Part shown: positions 12,403-25,085 of the stretch, piece by piece
Position numbering within the stretch: the stretch's first letter is position 1
Layout: every line of letters begins with the position of its first letter
Assembly: GCF_041146795.1 (NCBI RefSeq)
Contig: NC_135180.1
Span: forward strand, 38,670,794 to 38,734,793
DNA: 64,000 bases
Reading direction: 5' to 3'
Source: Maylandia zebra
Taxonomy: Eukaryota; Chordata; Actinopteri; Cichliformes; Cichlidae
The notes under the pieces: model-generated
Told to the model about the DNA's origin: nothing
Databases searched by the model: none
The model's input: the letters and a program-made list of their open reading frames with translations, nothing else
Translations under genes and position numbers: made by a program

Positions 12403-12719
12403 ATTGGATCCCGGTGACCCCGACAGGTCGGCCGAAGGGCCGCCTAGCAGTTGTTCATTTCCGGGTCACCAAGGAGCTCCGGCACTGTCAGCGACGCCCG
12501 CAGGACAGAGGCGGATACTGCACACAATTGAATCAACAAAACAAAATCCTCAACACGAAGCACAACATCCGCCTGTGACCTTCAAGGTAAAACGCTGCCA
12601 AAGTCAATACAACGAAATTTGATATTTATTTTCAGAGTGAAACACAAAAAATGCAAATGAGTGTCAGAGGAATAATACAAAAGTGTTCTGGTACTAATTT
12701 TTAAGAACAAGGTATGAAG
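12403..12719. promoter_or_regulatory. parl promoter side of the parl/mb21d2 divergent gap
   Basis: GC-richer than the flanks near 12403-12520, directly upstream of the parl ATG. No clear TATA box. The GATCCCGGTGACCCCGAC stretch is in the expected 5' UTR. Promoter role is inferred from position only. Confidence 0.4.
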
Positions 12720-13351
12720 ATGAAGATATGAGAAAGAGTGGTTGAGAAGAAGAGAAATGGCGATCACTGAGGAGCAGTGTACTTTAAGAGTGTTGATGGA
12801 GAAGTATAGAGAAGGTCAGAAGGTGATGAACTGTGGATCTTTGTGGTCTTTGTGGATCTACAGAAAGTATGTGATGAGAGTATGGTATAGGTGGATGAGA
12901 CTGTAGAAGAGAAGAAGAATGAAAGTAAATAGAAGCAATGAGCAGGAGAAAGGTGGAAAGGTGAAGAGAAGTATGGAAGATAGATACCCGGGAGTCAACC
13001 ACCCAAAGGAAGGGTCAGTGCACAGGAGAGGTGGTAGAAGTAGAGGTTGCAGGCGGGGTGGAGTGAAAGGAGACAAGTGTCTGATATGACCGATACTTAC
13101 GACAGAAAAATAGCACCAAGAGTGAAAGAGAAGGTTCAAAAGATGATAGTGAGACCTGCTGTGATGCATGGTTTGGAGATGGATGTTGAAGGTGGAGCTG
13201 CCAGAAGGAAAACAGAAAAACCTCTGAGGTGATCCATGAATACAGTGGAAGACATGGGGTTGGTGTGACAGAGGAGGGTGCTGGGATAGGTGGGTGGGTG
13301 AGATGGAAGCAGATGGTGAACGCTGATAATAATATAAGATAAGATAAGATA
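12720..13351 (+). mobile_element. RTE-like LINE remnant with internal deletions
   Basis: Pieces of a reverse transcriptase in order on the + strand: MEKYREGQK near 12796; after a frame shift FVVFVDLQK, the FVDL motif of RT box A; then a jump to QAGWSERRQVSD and the block DRKIAPRVKEKVQKMIVRPA from 13047; then EDMGLVGV and VRWKQM. It ends in a GATAA tandem tail at 13336-13351, as RTE elements often end in a short repeat. The catalytic part of the RT is deleted. It lies between the two divergent gene starts. Confidence 0.75.
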
Positions 13352-13529
13352 ATACAATTTAATTAGGGGGCATTTATTTTGAAAGCGCTGAGTGGCGGAA
13401 GCGGGGCAGGTTTCCGGTGCTTGTGTTCACTGTGGAGTGGCTCGCCTTGGCTCGGTTCGGTTCGGTCCGCGACAGAGGAGCAGCTGCAGCGTGGGCAGTG
13501 CAGAACCAGCGTGTGACCGCGGAGGAACC
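13352..13529 (+). promoter_or_regulatory. mb21d2 promoter and 5' UTR
   Basis: Becomes abruptly GC- and CpG-rich from about 13380, right after the LINE tail. Includes GGTTCGGTTCGGTCC and a GCAGCTGC E-box. The mb21d2 ATG at 13530 has a good context (GGAACCATGG). Confidence 0.5.
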
Positions 13530-15985
13530 ATGGCGGCCCCTGCTCTCTCCGGCCGGGCTGGCTCGTCGGGCAGCCTCGGGAACAGCCCCACCATGGCCGC
13601 CGGGAGGCTGCCGCACGGCGGCGGGCCCGAGCTGGACTTCAGGTCGGCGGCCCGCATGGAGGATCTGAACCGGCTCATCCAGGAGTTCAGCAAGCACGAC
13701 CAGCGGGAGTACGACGACCAGCGGGCTCTGGAGATCCACACGGCCAAGGACTTCATCTTCTCCATGCTGGGTGAGGACACGCACGCACACACACACGCAC
13801 ACACCAGGCTGCGGTAAACATCCTCGGACTCCACCTGATTATTTCAGCTGGTGTGAGCGCGGAGCTGCAGGGGTGATCCAGATGTGCAGAGGCTCAGGTG
13901 ATGCACATCTGCTCCACCTGGACCGCATTAGGGATCGCATGCATCCTCTTAGCCTCTCTTCTTCTCGTTTCTTGGTTTAAAACGAACATAAAAGTGTAGC
14001 TGAGCTTCTCCAGGTGCTGCACAAATACGGAAATACTAAACACAGACGACACTAACACCACCCTCAGTGCAAGGTGAAGCCCACTACAATCCCAGCCTCA
14101 TCCACACCTTCAAATATATTAAAAACAAACAAATCTTCACTAATATTAAACTTCCAGCTGTGAGGACTCCGACCAGCAGGTGTTTTTTCCGCACATAGCG
14201 CATCAGTGAGGAACAAATGTGCTCAAATATATTTAAAATTGTCAGATTAAATTCTGCCAAATTAGTTGTCCGAATTTCTTTTACAGCGAGAAATAAATCA
14301 TCCGTTTTTTCCCCAAACATCACCCCGTGGGGCAAATGAAAAGATTCCAGTTCCTCTGACGTCCAGCAGAGGCAGCAGTGAGTCAGTCCCCCATAGACTC
14401 CCATGTTAAAACTGTACAGCAGAAATAAACATGATTGCAGCCTGATACACAAACTGTTTGTCTCTGTGGATAATGTCCTCCTTCGTAACACCTGTACAGT
14501 AGAAGAAAGTTTTTAGGGTTCACCTGGTTAAACTGTAATAAGGCTTAAAGTTTATATGATTAGGGGCGTGGCCTCTTTGACTGATGGGTGGATGATGACA
14601 CAGGTGGCTGTAGCTGCTAGCTGACTGCTCAGCTTCACCTGAACTGGACCTCTGGACCGTGTTTGTGCTGTTGGAGCCTTTTGGAACATTTTCAATGTGT
14701 CACGTGACCAATAACATGGCTGCTGTGAGGTTACTGTAGTAACAGCTCATCCACGAAGGCGGAGCTCCGGTCCTGCTAGGGGAAATTCTTGGATTTTAGC
14801 ATGTAGGATTTCTGCGGCACAACCAGGAAACTGATTTGTTGTGTGCACATGTGTGGAAATTATTTTATTTTATTCCCAATATTGGTGCAGGATTTGGAAA
14901 AATTAACTGTGTGAGGGGACGACGCATCTGTTGACCTTTGTGTTGAGCACTCTCTTTGATTGGTTGGTGATTTCAGTGCATGTGTACAAGCTGGCGCGCC
15001 GCGCTGAGCTGATGTCAGATGATTTGCGTCAGCGTCCTCCGTCTCATTTTTCTGGCCTTCGTGCTTTGATTATCCTGCAGTTTGCTGTGTGTTTGCAGGT
15101 GGCTGAATAATTTAGTTGTGTTGCTTTGTGGTGCAGACGCACAACACTCCTTGTGAATGCGTGTTTAGTTCACATCACTCGTGCTAAATCTGACTCTCTT
15201 AGAGGAGCTCTTCAGCTTCTGCCGTGCTGAATATTGTCTCGATGGCCTGTATGAGGTCACTGCGGTCAGGTGCAGGGAGGAGCTGTGATTGGCTCATGCA
15301 GGTGCGTGCTCAGTGCTCATTTAAGGAGCTCTTGATTCTGATGGTGGAGCGTGCACTTTCTGTATCGCTCGATGATGTTCGTTAGAACACGGGCACGAAA
15401 ATCCAGATTAAAATCCAATGAATCGCTCCGCACAGTGTTTGTTTTTGTTTATTTATTCAAGAGTTTGTTTACAAACAGTTGACAGAGTTTGAAAATAAAG
15501 AAAATTATTTTCATTAGATATTTCTGTATACTCTGTTTGTATTAACATTTACTTTTTTTTATTAAATGATGATCTAATGTTTGACTTTGTTTCTCTGTAA
15601 CATTTGAAGCGTTTGATCAGAAATAACATTTTAGTTTATTACGTTGACCTTTGAATTTATTTGAATTGCTCTACAGCACATTTGTTGTGTTTAGCATTTT
15701 GAAGATATGCCAAGATATAAATGGTAAATATGTCTTCACATTTCACTTAGGAGAAAAAATGAACCTCACACAGCTTTAATATCTGACATAAATCAGGAAT
15801 TACAAGGTTATAATTAAAATTTTGAAGGCGGTGGGGCCCTAACCTTTCAAAATAAAAGGCCACAAATCTGCTGAGAGGACTCAGCTCATCATAACTGAAC
15901 CTGAGAGGAAGTGCGGAGGATGGAGTGCAGGAATGCGAGTTTGATAATGACGCTGGAGCGCCTCCAAGATCTGGATGTAAAAAGA

Positions 15986-16041
<56 letters not shown>

Positions 16042-18466
16042 CTGCAGAAATGTCCATCTGACAGAGCCGCACACTCACATTAGTGTTCATTTTCTCAGAT
16101 GTACTGACAGTCTGCCAGCTCGCACACGGCGCCTCCTCACAGAAATAACAAGCGTTCCAAAATGTCCCAACAGGAAGCGGCGCTCCATCCTGTCTTCACA
16201 GCTCGCTCACTGTTTGCAGCTCACAGACAGACCAAAAGAAAAGCGATGAGGCGGTTTTATGCTCCAGATTTAATCAATCCAATCAATAAAAAAGGAAAAT
16301 CAGTCAGGAATTATAAAGTGAGTGTGAGACGTTCATTCAAAGACAGTGTGTATTTGCAGGATCGTCTCTGTACCGAGGTAACGAGCAGCCCCCGAGCTGA
16401 GTTCATCTGATTTATTTGAAACTGTTTCTGAGAGACGGACTGCGTGCGTCCAAACAACCGCAGCGCAGGAATGCAGTCGACAGCCAGGAAGTGTGTGCGC
16501 CTCTTCTTTAAACTCAGCAGAGCGGAAAACTCGTCCAGGCCGGCCCGGCCCGACCGATGGGGCTGAACGCAGTGACCCGTCGGGGCTCACGCGGTCCGCT
16601 TCCAAACACAGCGAGCTTCAAAAATAGACCTGACATGAAAGGAACTGGAAAACAGGAGGGCCAAACTGGACCCGATCCAGACTGAGCTGGACACAAACGA
16701 AGCAGACTTCGTTAAAAGCTCACCTTAACATCAGCCTCGTCTGTGAAAGCAAAAACCAGACTGGACAAATCGGCAGAGCCGCCGGTCAACGTTAAAGAAT
16801 TTAATTACAGCAGGGGGAAGCTTTTAAATCGATGTTAGTCGAACTTTATCCAGATACGAATGAGGTGCTTCTGACGTCAGTCTATCTTGTAAGCAGACGT
16901 GCCCGGACCTGCCCTCCTCGGCCACGACCTGCAGCTCATCTGGAGGAACGTTGCGTCGTTCCGCCAATCAGTCAAGAGATTGGATCTCTGCAGTGCATCC
17001 TGGGGGTTCCTCGGGGTCTCCTCCCAGGTCCACATTCCTGAGGTCAGCCACAGCCATCCTGGTCAGATACTGAACCCGCTCAGCTGGCTGTAAGACGAGT
17101 ATCTCGAGGCCTAAATCCTGACCCCCGGTTACACTTGTGTGCGTGGTGCTCGTTTTTACACATAATCTTTATCTGATCCTTTTTGTCGTCCTCTGTTTCA
17201 GGAATGGTCCAGAAGTTGGACCAGAAGCTCCCCGTGGCCAACGAGTACCTCCTCCTGTCAGGAGGCGTTCGGGAGGGCGTGGTGGACATGGACCTGGACG
17301 AGCTGAGCGTCTACGCCCGCGGCACAGACTACGACATGGACTTCACCCTGCTGGTCCCTGCGCTCAAACTCCACGACCGCAACCAGCCGGTGACCCTGGA
17401 CATGAGACACTCGGCGCTGGGCCACTCCTGGCTCAGCCTCCGCCTCTTCGACGAAGGAACCATCAACAAGTGGAAGGACTGCTGCACCATCGTCGACCAC
17501 ATCAACGGCACCACCAACTACTTCTTCTCCCCAACACTGGTGGCTGACTGGTTCTACCAGTCCATCTCCTTGGTGCTGCTGGAGGTGCAGAAGAAGCCGC
17601 AGAGAGGAATGCCAAGGGTGGAGAAGGTGGAGCGGAACGGCACAATCATCTCCGTCATCCTGGGCGTCGGGAGCAGCCGGATGCTCTACGACATCGTCCC
17701 CGTGGTGTCGTTTAAAGGGTGGCCGGCTGTCGCCCAGAGCTGGCTGATGGAGAATCACTTCTGGGATGGGAAGATCACCGAGGAGGAGGTGATCAGCGGC
17801 TTCTACCTCGTCCCCGCCTGCTCCCACAAAGGCCGCAAGGAGAACGAGTGGCGCCTGTCGTTCGCCCGCAGTGAGGTGCAGCTGAAGAAGTGCATCTCGT
17901 CCAGCCTGATGCAGGCGTACCAGGCCTGCAAAGCCATCATCATCAAGCTCTTGTCCCGCCCCAAAGCCATCAGCCCCTACCACCTCCGCAGCATCATGCT
18001 GTGGGCCTGCGACCGCCTCCCCGCCAACTACCTGGCGCAAGACGACTTCTCCGCCCACTTCCTCCTGGGCCTGATCGACGACCTGCAGCACTGCCTCGTC
18101 AACAAGATGTGCCCCAACTATTTCATCCCTCAGTGCAACATGCTGGAGCACCTGTTGGACGAGACGGCCATGCTGCACGCCCGCAAACTCTCCTCCGTGC
18201 GCTCCGACCCAGCCGAGCACCTGCGCACCACCATCGAGCACGCCAAGGCCGCCAACAGGCTGACGGTGGAACTGCAGTGGCGGGGCAGCACCAACAACCT
18301 GCCATCGCCGCAGTCCGACGCCGGCGGAGAGAACCAGCCCGACGACCGGCTGGCCAAGAAGCTTCAGCAGCTCGTCACGGAGAATCCGGGCAAATCCATC
18401 TCAGTCTTCATCAACCCGGACGACGTCACGCGGCCGCACTTCCGCATCGATGACAAGTTCTTCTGA
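13530..18466 (+). CDS. mb21d2: Mab-21 domain-containing protein 2, 501 aa
   Basis: Two exons: 13530-13770 and 17202-18466 (TGA), 1506 bases, 501 residues (human about 491). The Mab-21 family has a cGAS-like nucleotidyltransferase fold; the cellular role of MB21D2 is poorly known. The N-terminus is a variable Ala/Gly/Ser-rich segment to about residue 35, then FRSAARMEDLNRLIQEF, KHDQREYDDQRALEIHTAKD, GGVREGVVDMDLDEL and GTDYDMDFTLLVPAL, which holds the acidic pair expected in the NTase site. The C-terminus ends NPDDVTRPHFRIDDKFF, a match to the vertebrate protein as I recall it. Exon 2 has strong G/C third positions. A second Met at residue 22 is a possible alternative start; I chose the first, which has the better context. 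Confidence 0.96.
14345..14815 (+). repeat. Dispersed repeat family A, copy 2 (longest)
   Basis: Begins AGTTCCTCTGACGTCCAGCA. It continues through CCATAGACTCCCATGTTAAA, TTAGGGGCGTGGCCTCTTTG, a GGTGGCTGTAGCTGCTAGC block and CACGTGACCAATAACATGGC, ending near AGGGGAAATTCTTGG. It shares these blocks in the same order with the copy at 63033 and in reverse with the copy at 49890. Confidence 0.8.
15992..16037. repeat. (CA)n microsatellite
   Basis: Pure CA run in the mb21d2 intron. Confidence 0.97.
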
Positions 18467-19125
18467 GACTGACTTCCTCCTCCCTCTCAGCCTTTCTCCT
18501 CCTCGCCTTGTCCCCACCTCCTCTGAAACTTTGTTTTTTTAATTTTTTTATGTTTCTCTGCCACAGAGTGAAGTGAGGTGATCGTCTTGTCGTGTCTGCC
18601 ACAATTTTTTTATTTTTTATTTTTCTATTCCCGTCCCCACCTCCTCCTCTTTCACTGTGTGCCCTGTGGTTTTTACCTGCTGAATGCCTTTTACACACAG
18701 CTGCACAGCAGCAGGTTGTTTTACAAATGAAGGAAGAGATGGAAGTCCACCTTCGGCCGGCTCTGCTGCTCCAGTGTTCGTAGTTTGTAGTTCAATATAA
18801 TTATCAGGGATCCTGGAAATGAGACGAGTCCACCAACTCCTGAAATCGTGACGTGTGTCTCACGCCAGACTCGCTGTCGTTTAAATTTGGCGCTGAAGCT
18901 CTGACGGCAGAAACGATGTGAAAGCGAGGAGCTGGGCTAAAATCAGCTGCTTTGATACGAATGTGGGAATTTCAGTGCTGGCGTGGCCAAAGCCTCAGTT
19001 TTTATTTCATTTTTACTTTTCTGTGATATAGTGAAGAACAATCAAAGCATAAATAAATAAATCCTATTTCTGCAAAGACTCAGCATTTCCACTGTTCACC
19101 CGTGCTCTTCAGGCCTTCTGCAGTT
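18467..19125 (+). other. mb21d2 3' UTR and flank
   Basis: Starts with TTTTTT and TTATTTTT tracts and a pyrimidine-rich stretch. Overlapping AATAAA copies near 19050-19062 are the best poly(A) signal candidates. The end of the transcript cannot be fixed from sequence alone. Confidence 0.45.
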
Positions 19126-19259
19126 CTCATGTTGGACACCAGCCGAATTCTGATCGATGGAGATCTGATCCTGAGCTTTTCAGTTTGTGGACTTCAGCTG
19201 TTCCACCTGCTCCTTAAAGACCAGACAAACTAAAACTCCTCAAAGACGAATTTCTCCCA

Positions 19260-19350
19260 ACGATTTAGGAAGAATTCGGTGACAATCTGTTTGTTTTCCA
19301 GCACGATGAAGCTCCAAGTTACACGCCTCAGGTGATTACTGAGGCTCAGA
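19260..19350 (+). pseudogene. Tc1/mariner transposase scrap
   Basis: One frame reads GDNLFVFQHDEAPSYTPQVI, like the FQHDNAPxH block around the second catalytic Asp of Tc1-type transposases. Frame is lost on either side. Weak but specific motif. Confidence 0.45.
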
Positions 19351-19359
19351 GATCATCAC

Positions 19360-22300
19360 ATTCATATTTGGATCCGTGCATGGATCATTGATGAGGCAGG
19401 ACTGCATTTGTCCAGCAGAGAACTGCAGGAGTCATGAAGGTCGGTCTAAATGCTGACCAGTGCAGAAAAACTGAAGCGAGCGTCAGCTGCTCTTCACCTC
19501 CACGCGCTCGTTCCTCGTGATGACACGAGTACGAGGTTTTCATAATTATGAGCAAGTTACTCAAAATATCTAATGACTCGTTTTCCAAACCAAACAGCAA
19601 GTTTTCGCAGCAGCTCGGCGTCGAGCATTTCAGAGCTCGCTGATCGGACGGCGGACGCTTTCAGGAGCTGCGGACAGCCTGAAGTGTCACATCGAGGAGC
19701 AAAAGCAGCAGAGCTCGGACGAAGGTGGATTTTGTCCCTCTGAGGAATGTCTTAGTCCCACCGCGGGACGACGATCATGGTACTAACGTCTTAGAAACTA
19801 ACTGTAAAAAGGAACAAAGTGACTGAACTCTGACATGTGTGGGCAGAAGGAGGAATAGACTGACGATGGTTTGTCGACTACTTTTCGTCTGATTTTGCAC
19901 AGAATGTAAAAAAAACAAACACCGCCGTGTTTCCTCTCGATGGCGGACGCCGTGTCCTCCTCACTGTCGAATGACGGTATATCATATCAGTTGATGGTGA
20001 CACTTTACCGACGCGTGGTCGCAGTGCACGCTGTAGATGTTCTCATTAACCGGCAGAGCTGCAGTGATTGTGATTGGTCCAAAGACGCAGCTTCCCCTGA
20101 TGGAGTCGGCTGAGCTGCCGGATGGTGTTGCATCTCGTTCGCGCTCGCAGGCTCACGTTCTGACAGACGCCCTGGATCCCGTGTAGTTTGCAATGTTTTC
20201 CCAGTTTTCCTCATTTCAGTTTGTTTTGATGAGCTTGAGCGTAGTCCAGAATCCTTCCAGACATTCCAGGGTCCAGATCCAGACGGATGGCGTAGCTCGT
20301 GGTCCTGATGGGGGCGTGGTGGGTTTTGGGCCTGTGCGTGTGAGCGAGGCGTAACAGTTTGGGACTTGAAGCTCACAGCAGCGTTTCTGTTTACTGCTCA
20401 GGTTAATCTGCTGCACGGCGACCGCAGTCAGTAACGTGTCACTTCCGGCTCGATATCACCGGCCTCGCTCGCCACTTCCTCTTTCTCCATCTTGTTTGTT
20501 TTGATCACTATTTAATAAGCTTCACTGTAACTTAGTTTATTATTTCTAACCTGACCGATGTTTACTCCGCAGCTGCTTCTTAGTGTTTGGATGTCGAGGG
20601 TTCGACTCCCCTTCAGCGCCGCCAGCTCGCCACGTGATCGTCGGCCTTTCAGGTCGCTCACAAAACATTGGGACCAAATCCCGATTGGGACTTTTTACAC
20701 TCCAACTGTAGGTGGAGGTTTGGTGTGATGGAGCTCCAGGCTGGTTTCTGGCACAGTTACTGTGCAGTAAGCAAACGCTGTTTGGCTCCAGAAACCACCG
20801 ATTATGTGGCGAGCCTCAGTTTGGAGCTCAGGCAGCTTGGCTGCGGGATGTGTCTAATGAGATGGTGCTGTGATGTCATTACCACCACCTCTACAAGGGT
20901 TTTTTTGAGGGGCACAAATCATCACAGATTTAGCCACATGACCATCAGACACTGTGGTGTCGTGTTTATATACAAGGAAAAGAAAAATGTGCTTCATCTC
21001 AGCTTCAGCCTCTGTGAAACCTAAATATTGATTACAGAGTCAGAGCCTGTGCTCAGCTCTGATTGGACAGCTGAAGCGCGACTGCAGTCAGCACTAATGC
21101 GAGCAGCTCACTACAGCTTAAAAACACTAAAGCAGATATTTTTGATCTCCTGACGTAAACGAGCATCGGCGACATCTGCCGCCTTCAGGATGCGACTGCG
21201 CGCCGGCGTGTTTGAGCCGCAGCTGGTTGTGCCGAAGGTGAGTCGTCCCAGGTTTGTTTTGTTTTTTTGTCAAAGTCTGAAACATTTCCAGGAAAATGCA
21301 AAAAACCAGAAAAAGAATCTGCAGACGTCTGCAGACAATGCGATCTCCATATCCTCATCCTCAAGTGCAATTAGTGAACACAGAACAAGTACACACTTAT
21401 ACAAACGCACATATACGTCATGTAGCATTAAGACACTGAAGTAAGTTAAAGCTGAACGGTACACTGCTCTGCCGACCCCACAGACCCGCACTGACACTCC
21501 CACTCAGAGGTTTTTCACACCATCAAAGTGCCGCACCACGCTCTCCTGCTCGGTGGAAATGTAATCAGTGTGTTCTTCTGAGCTCCGTGACTTTTGACCT
21601 TACTGCTTTCTCTATTTGTTGAGAACCTTTTGACTGTGAGTTTTTATTTTTCTGTACCTCGCTGCTCTGCTTTGTTATGACGATGGATTTCTTTATGCAA
21701 CGTAGACGTGGGTGGGTGTATCCCTTCAGATGGCAGCTCCTCCCCATCTGTGAAGGCTCTTCGCTGGATTTCACTATAAAGTCTTTTAAGCTGAATTTCT
21801 CTCTACGTCCTCAGTGAGTCTTTCTCAAATTTACATCTAAAGTTCTCAATAAAATGAAACCTTAGTTTACATTTCATGAAAGGAAAAACAGTTAATGAAG
21901 TTCTGCATCAACTTCAGTTCTTAATAAGTGTAACTGACATCTCGGTGTCATCAGAAAAGTAAATTAAACTGCAGAATATGAGCATCAAACCCTGGAAAGT
22001 CTCGCCTCCACAGAGTAAATCAGGCTGTCATCTGCACAGCGATCGATTCTGTTGAAGAGTGGCTGAGAAGAAAAACACTCCAGAAGTGAATCTGGGGCGG
22101 CGCCACTCAGATTACGATTGTCTGCAGTTTTAGGGAACAACAAGAAAATTCAAGATTTGGTCAACAAGGCCTCACGATTGAACCCTGGATTGTGCCACTT
22201 CAGTTGACTCATTAGCTCATGTGATTTGTTTTACAAAATTTGCATTGCACAGATTTATTTATCTTAATTATACTACAGTTAGAGACCAGAATAAAGACGG

Positions 22301-22468
22301 GAGGCCTCAGGATCAAACATCAAACCTGCTATTGGATTTGTGGTTGACATTTAAGTTAAACAGGGAGCTGTTTATTTATTAGTAACGTTTGTTGGACCAT
22401 AGAAGAAGAAGGAAATGTCTTTATCATCTGCGTAGTTCTCAGATATGAGAGCCCAGAACTAATTCTTA
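19360..22468. other. Intergenic DNA without supported genes
   Basis: No exon, RNA gene or clear element boundary seen. An isolated GGTTCGACTCC near 20600 resembles a tRNA B box but has no cloverleaf. Confidence 0.4.
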
Positions 22469-23036
22469 GGCTACGTCCACACGTACCCGGGTATTTTTGA
22501 AAGATTTTTCTATGCGTTTGCACCTTTCGTCCACACGTAAACGCCGTTTTCGGTCACTGAAAATGGAGATTTCTAAAAACTCCGGCCAGCGTGGAGATTT
22601 TCGAAAACTCAGTTTTTGCGCTTACGCATGGACGAGAAAAACGGAGAAAACGCAGCGTCAAAGGTGTGCGCCTTTTTTGACGTCACACTGTGCGCCACGT
22701 TATTGTTTCGGTGAAATGAATTTCTACAATACTGTTAATTCTACTCTCTGCAGTGTTTAAATGCTTACATATACACACAGTTACTGTCCCTCCACACACA
22801 CGACTCTGTTCTGCTTCTATGCCCCAGCTTTGTTTACTTTTTCCCACCGAGGCTTCTAGACTTCTGATTGGCCAACATTTCTGCACGGTTAGGAATATAT
22901 CGCCACCTGCTGCTTTGGCATGTTCATAGCAGCGTTTTCCTTCATTTCTGCCTTTATGTGTGGACGGGATTATTTTTTAAAACGAAAACGGAAAATCTCC
23001 GTTTTCAAAAATACCCGTGTACGTGTGGACGTAGCC
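22469..23036. mobile_element. MITE with near-perfect 33-bp terminal inverted repeats
   Basis: 568 bases. The left end GGCTACGTCCACACGTACCC and the reverse complement of the right end agree over about 33 bases with one mismatch, running through GGGTATTTTTGAAA. There is no transposase. The flanking triplets are TTA and TCA, a possible imperfect 3-bp duplication as in PIF/Harbinger, but the family is uncertain. A related truncated copy is at 26734. Confidence 0.8.
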
Positions 23037-24980
23037 TCAGAGTAAATTGAAAACACTAAAAGCTTTGCTGCATTCAAATAACTAAAGTTACGTAGAGGAC
23101 AGATCATCATCTGCATAGAACTGAGTAAGAATCTGACATCTTATTGAATATCTGAAAGTCCATAATTTAATCCTGTCAACAGATATTAATGATATAGTTT
23201 TTGATCTATTAATAAATAGATCAAATAGGCCGTATGATACTCTGAGAGGAGTACATCTGTAAATAACGGGCCCATAATAGAGCCTTGACGTACTCCACCT
23301 TAATCGACTTTGCTCCATTTATTTAAACACCAACACTGTGGGACGAGAGCAGGTTCATGATCTCGCGTCGTACTGCAGAATTGGGCTCAGGAACAGGTTG
23401 AATCGAACCCTGGGGAACATCCCTGAGTAAGACCTTCAGAAAGAAGCCTCAGGTCTGCACATTATGTCACATTTATTACACACAGCATGTGTGTGTGTGA
23501 TCGGTTTCCAGTACTGTCAGGTCACAACATGAACATCTGCTATCGTGTGCCCAATTTTTTCCCATGTATGGATAAAAAAACCTTCCTGCTGACCAAAGTT
23601 TAAAATGTTGAGCGTAGAAATGGGGATTTAGTATAATCATGGTCTTTAATTCTTCTATATAAAGGTGATCATTTCTGGATACAGAATAAGGAGATGCAGT
23701 CTTGTTTGCAGATGATGGCACACATAAGGTAACGTGTGCGCTACATTAAAGATGCTCAATCTTCTGAGAATATGACGTCATGCACGTGGTTGGTGCCGCA
23801 GGCCGTTGAAATAATGTTAAAATGACATCATAAGTCACATGGCCTCTGTGACACTTTAGACTCAGACACATTTAAAAACCATCCAGACTAAAGGTTTCAA
23901 TCGGACACTCAAACACTTCGTCTAATTAACCCTCAGGCAGGGTGAGCTGGTGGATTCCTTCACTACATCCTTTAAGCAGCTTCCTCTCTCGACCACCGGG
24001 GGGAGCAGTGAGAGGAAGCAGCTCGCTCTGTGTGAGCGGGTATGATGGAGGGAGCTGTCATGTGAACGGAGGCTGTTTGTGCACACAGTGACTTTATCTC
24101 CTGTAATGTGGAACTACTGTTGTAAATAGCACTTGATAAAATAACTCCTGTCTGACTCTTCGTCTGCGTCCGCTTCATTCAGCCGCCCGGCGCCACACAG
24201 CTCATCTCAAACGCCTCATTTTGCTTCCTCCTAACCTTTCTCTTCTCTCCTGCTTCCTGGTGCCTCAGCACCTGTCTCCTCCACCTGCTCTCCTCTCTCC
24301 ATCTCGCCTCCTGCTGGGTTTGGATCGCGCTCAGCTCTTTCTGGCCGCCGTCAGAGCGCTCGCCGTTCCAAGAGGAAACTATCCATCACTGTCCAAATAT
24401 AACCACAGCATGTAAACACGCTGCAGGCTTTACTGCTGATGCTCAGCCTCGCTAAAATCCCCGATTTACAGAAAACACGAGTTATTTACTGATGATCAGC
24501 GACGGGGGAACCTGAAACCTCTGTGGGGTCATGTGACTGTGTCAAAACGCCTACAAAATAAAACTTTATTTAAAATCAGTTAACAACAGCTTTAAGCCCA
24601 GAAACTGTCCTGCAGTTTATCAGCGGAGAGCTAACCCTCTGTGGACCTGATGGGGAACAATGATGATTCCAGGATGTTCACTTTTTACAGCACTGCAGTC
24701 ACTTTACACACTCACTTTGACTTGACATCACCTGTGATTTACTTCCAGGTGGTCCCGCCCTAACCTGCTGATGTCGTTAACTCCAACTTTGGTTCAACAG
24801 ATTTGTTGAGCTGTGCAGGTAAGCTTTAGGCAATTTAAACTGCCTCCATATATGTAGCAATGCTAAATATACTCCTGATAATAAGAAGGAAAAGCAACCC
24901 AAACAGCTCATTACACCTGAGCGGCGCACCTTTACCTCGCACAGCTGAATCTGTGGGTGGGCGTTGGTGCTGGTCTATAA
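23037..24980. other. Intergenic DNA without supported genes
   Basis: Ordinary AT-rich sequence. CTCACTTCCTCC-type pyrimidine stretch near 24225-24310. No supported exon. Confidence 0.4.
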
Positions 24981-24989
24981 ATAACCCCT

Positions 24990-25085
24990 TCTTAACAACA
25001 ATGTTTTCATAGCTCACCTGTTTAAATGGCATTATTAGGGGTGTGGTCTCTGACTGACAGGTGGATGGTGACACAGGAGTATCCA
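24990..25085 (+). repeat. Dispersed repeat family A, copy 3 (short)
   Basis: Carries ATAGCTCACCTGTTTAAATG, TTAGGGGTGTGGTCTCTGAC and GGTGGATGGTGACACAGG in the same order as the copies at 14345 and 63033. Confidence 0.65.

Larger units (their letters stand above)
13771..17201 (+). other. Single intron of mb21d2
   Basis: 3.4-kb intron with GT at 13771 and a TTTCAG acceptor ending at 17201. It holds repeat family A copy 2, a CA microsatellite and no exon I can support. Confidence 0.85.

Noticed and set aside
13047-13232. Short + strand frame upstream of mb21d2 taken as a gene
   Set aside because: It is the C-terminal block of the decayed RTE-like LINE.
17258-18241. Long minus-strand open frame (327 codons) opposite mb21d2 exon 2
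   Set aside because: A shadow of GC-rich third positions in the real gene; no family match and no splice signals.
17890-18453. Second + strand frame (187 codons) within mb21d2
   Set aside because: Low-complexity Pro/Arg/His/Ala text typical of an off-frame reading of a GC-rich exon.
20590-20620. tRNA-like B box GGTTCGACTCC
   Set aside because: No A box or cloverleaf stems can be built upstream, so not called a tRNA.
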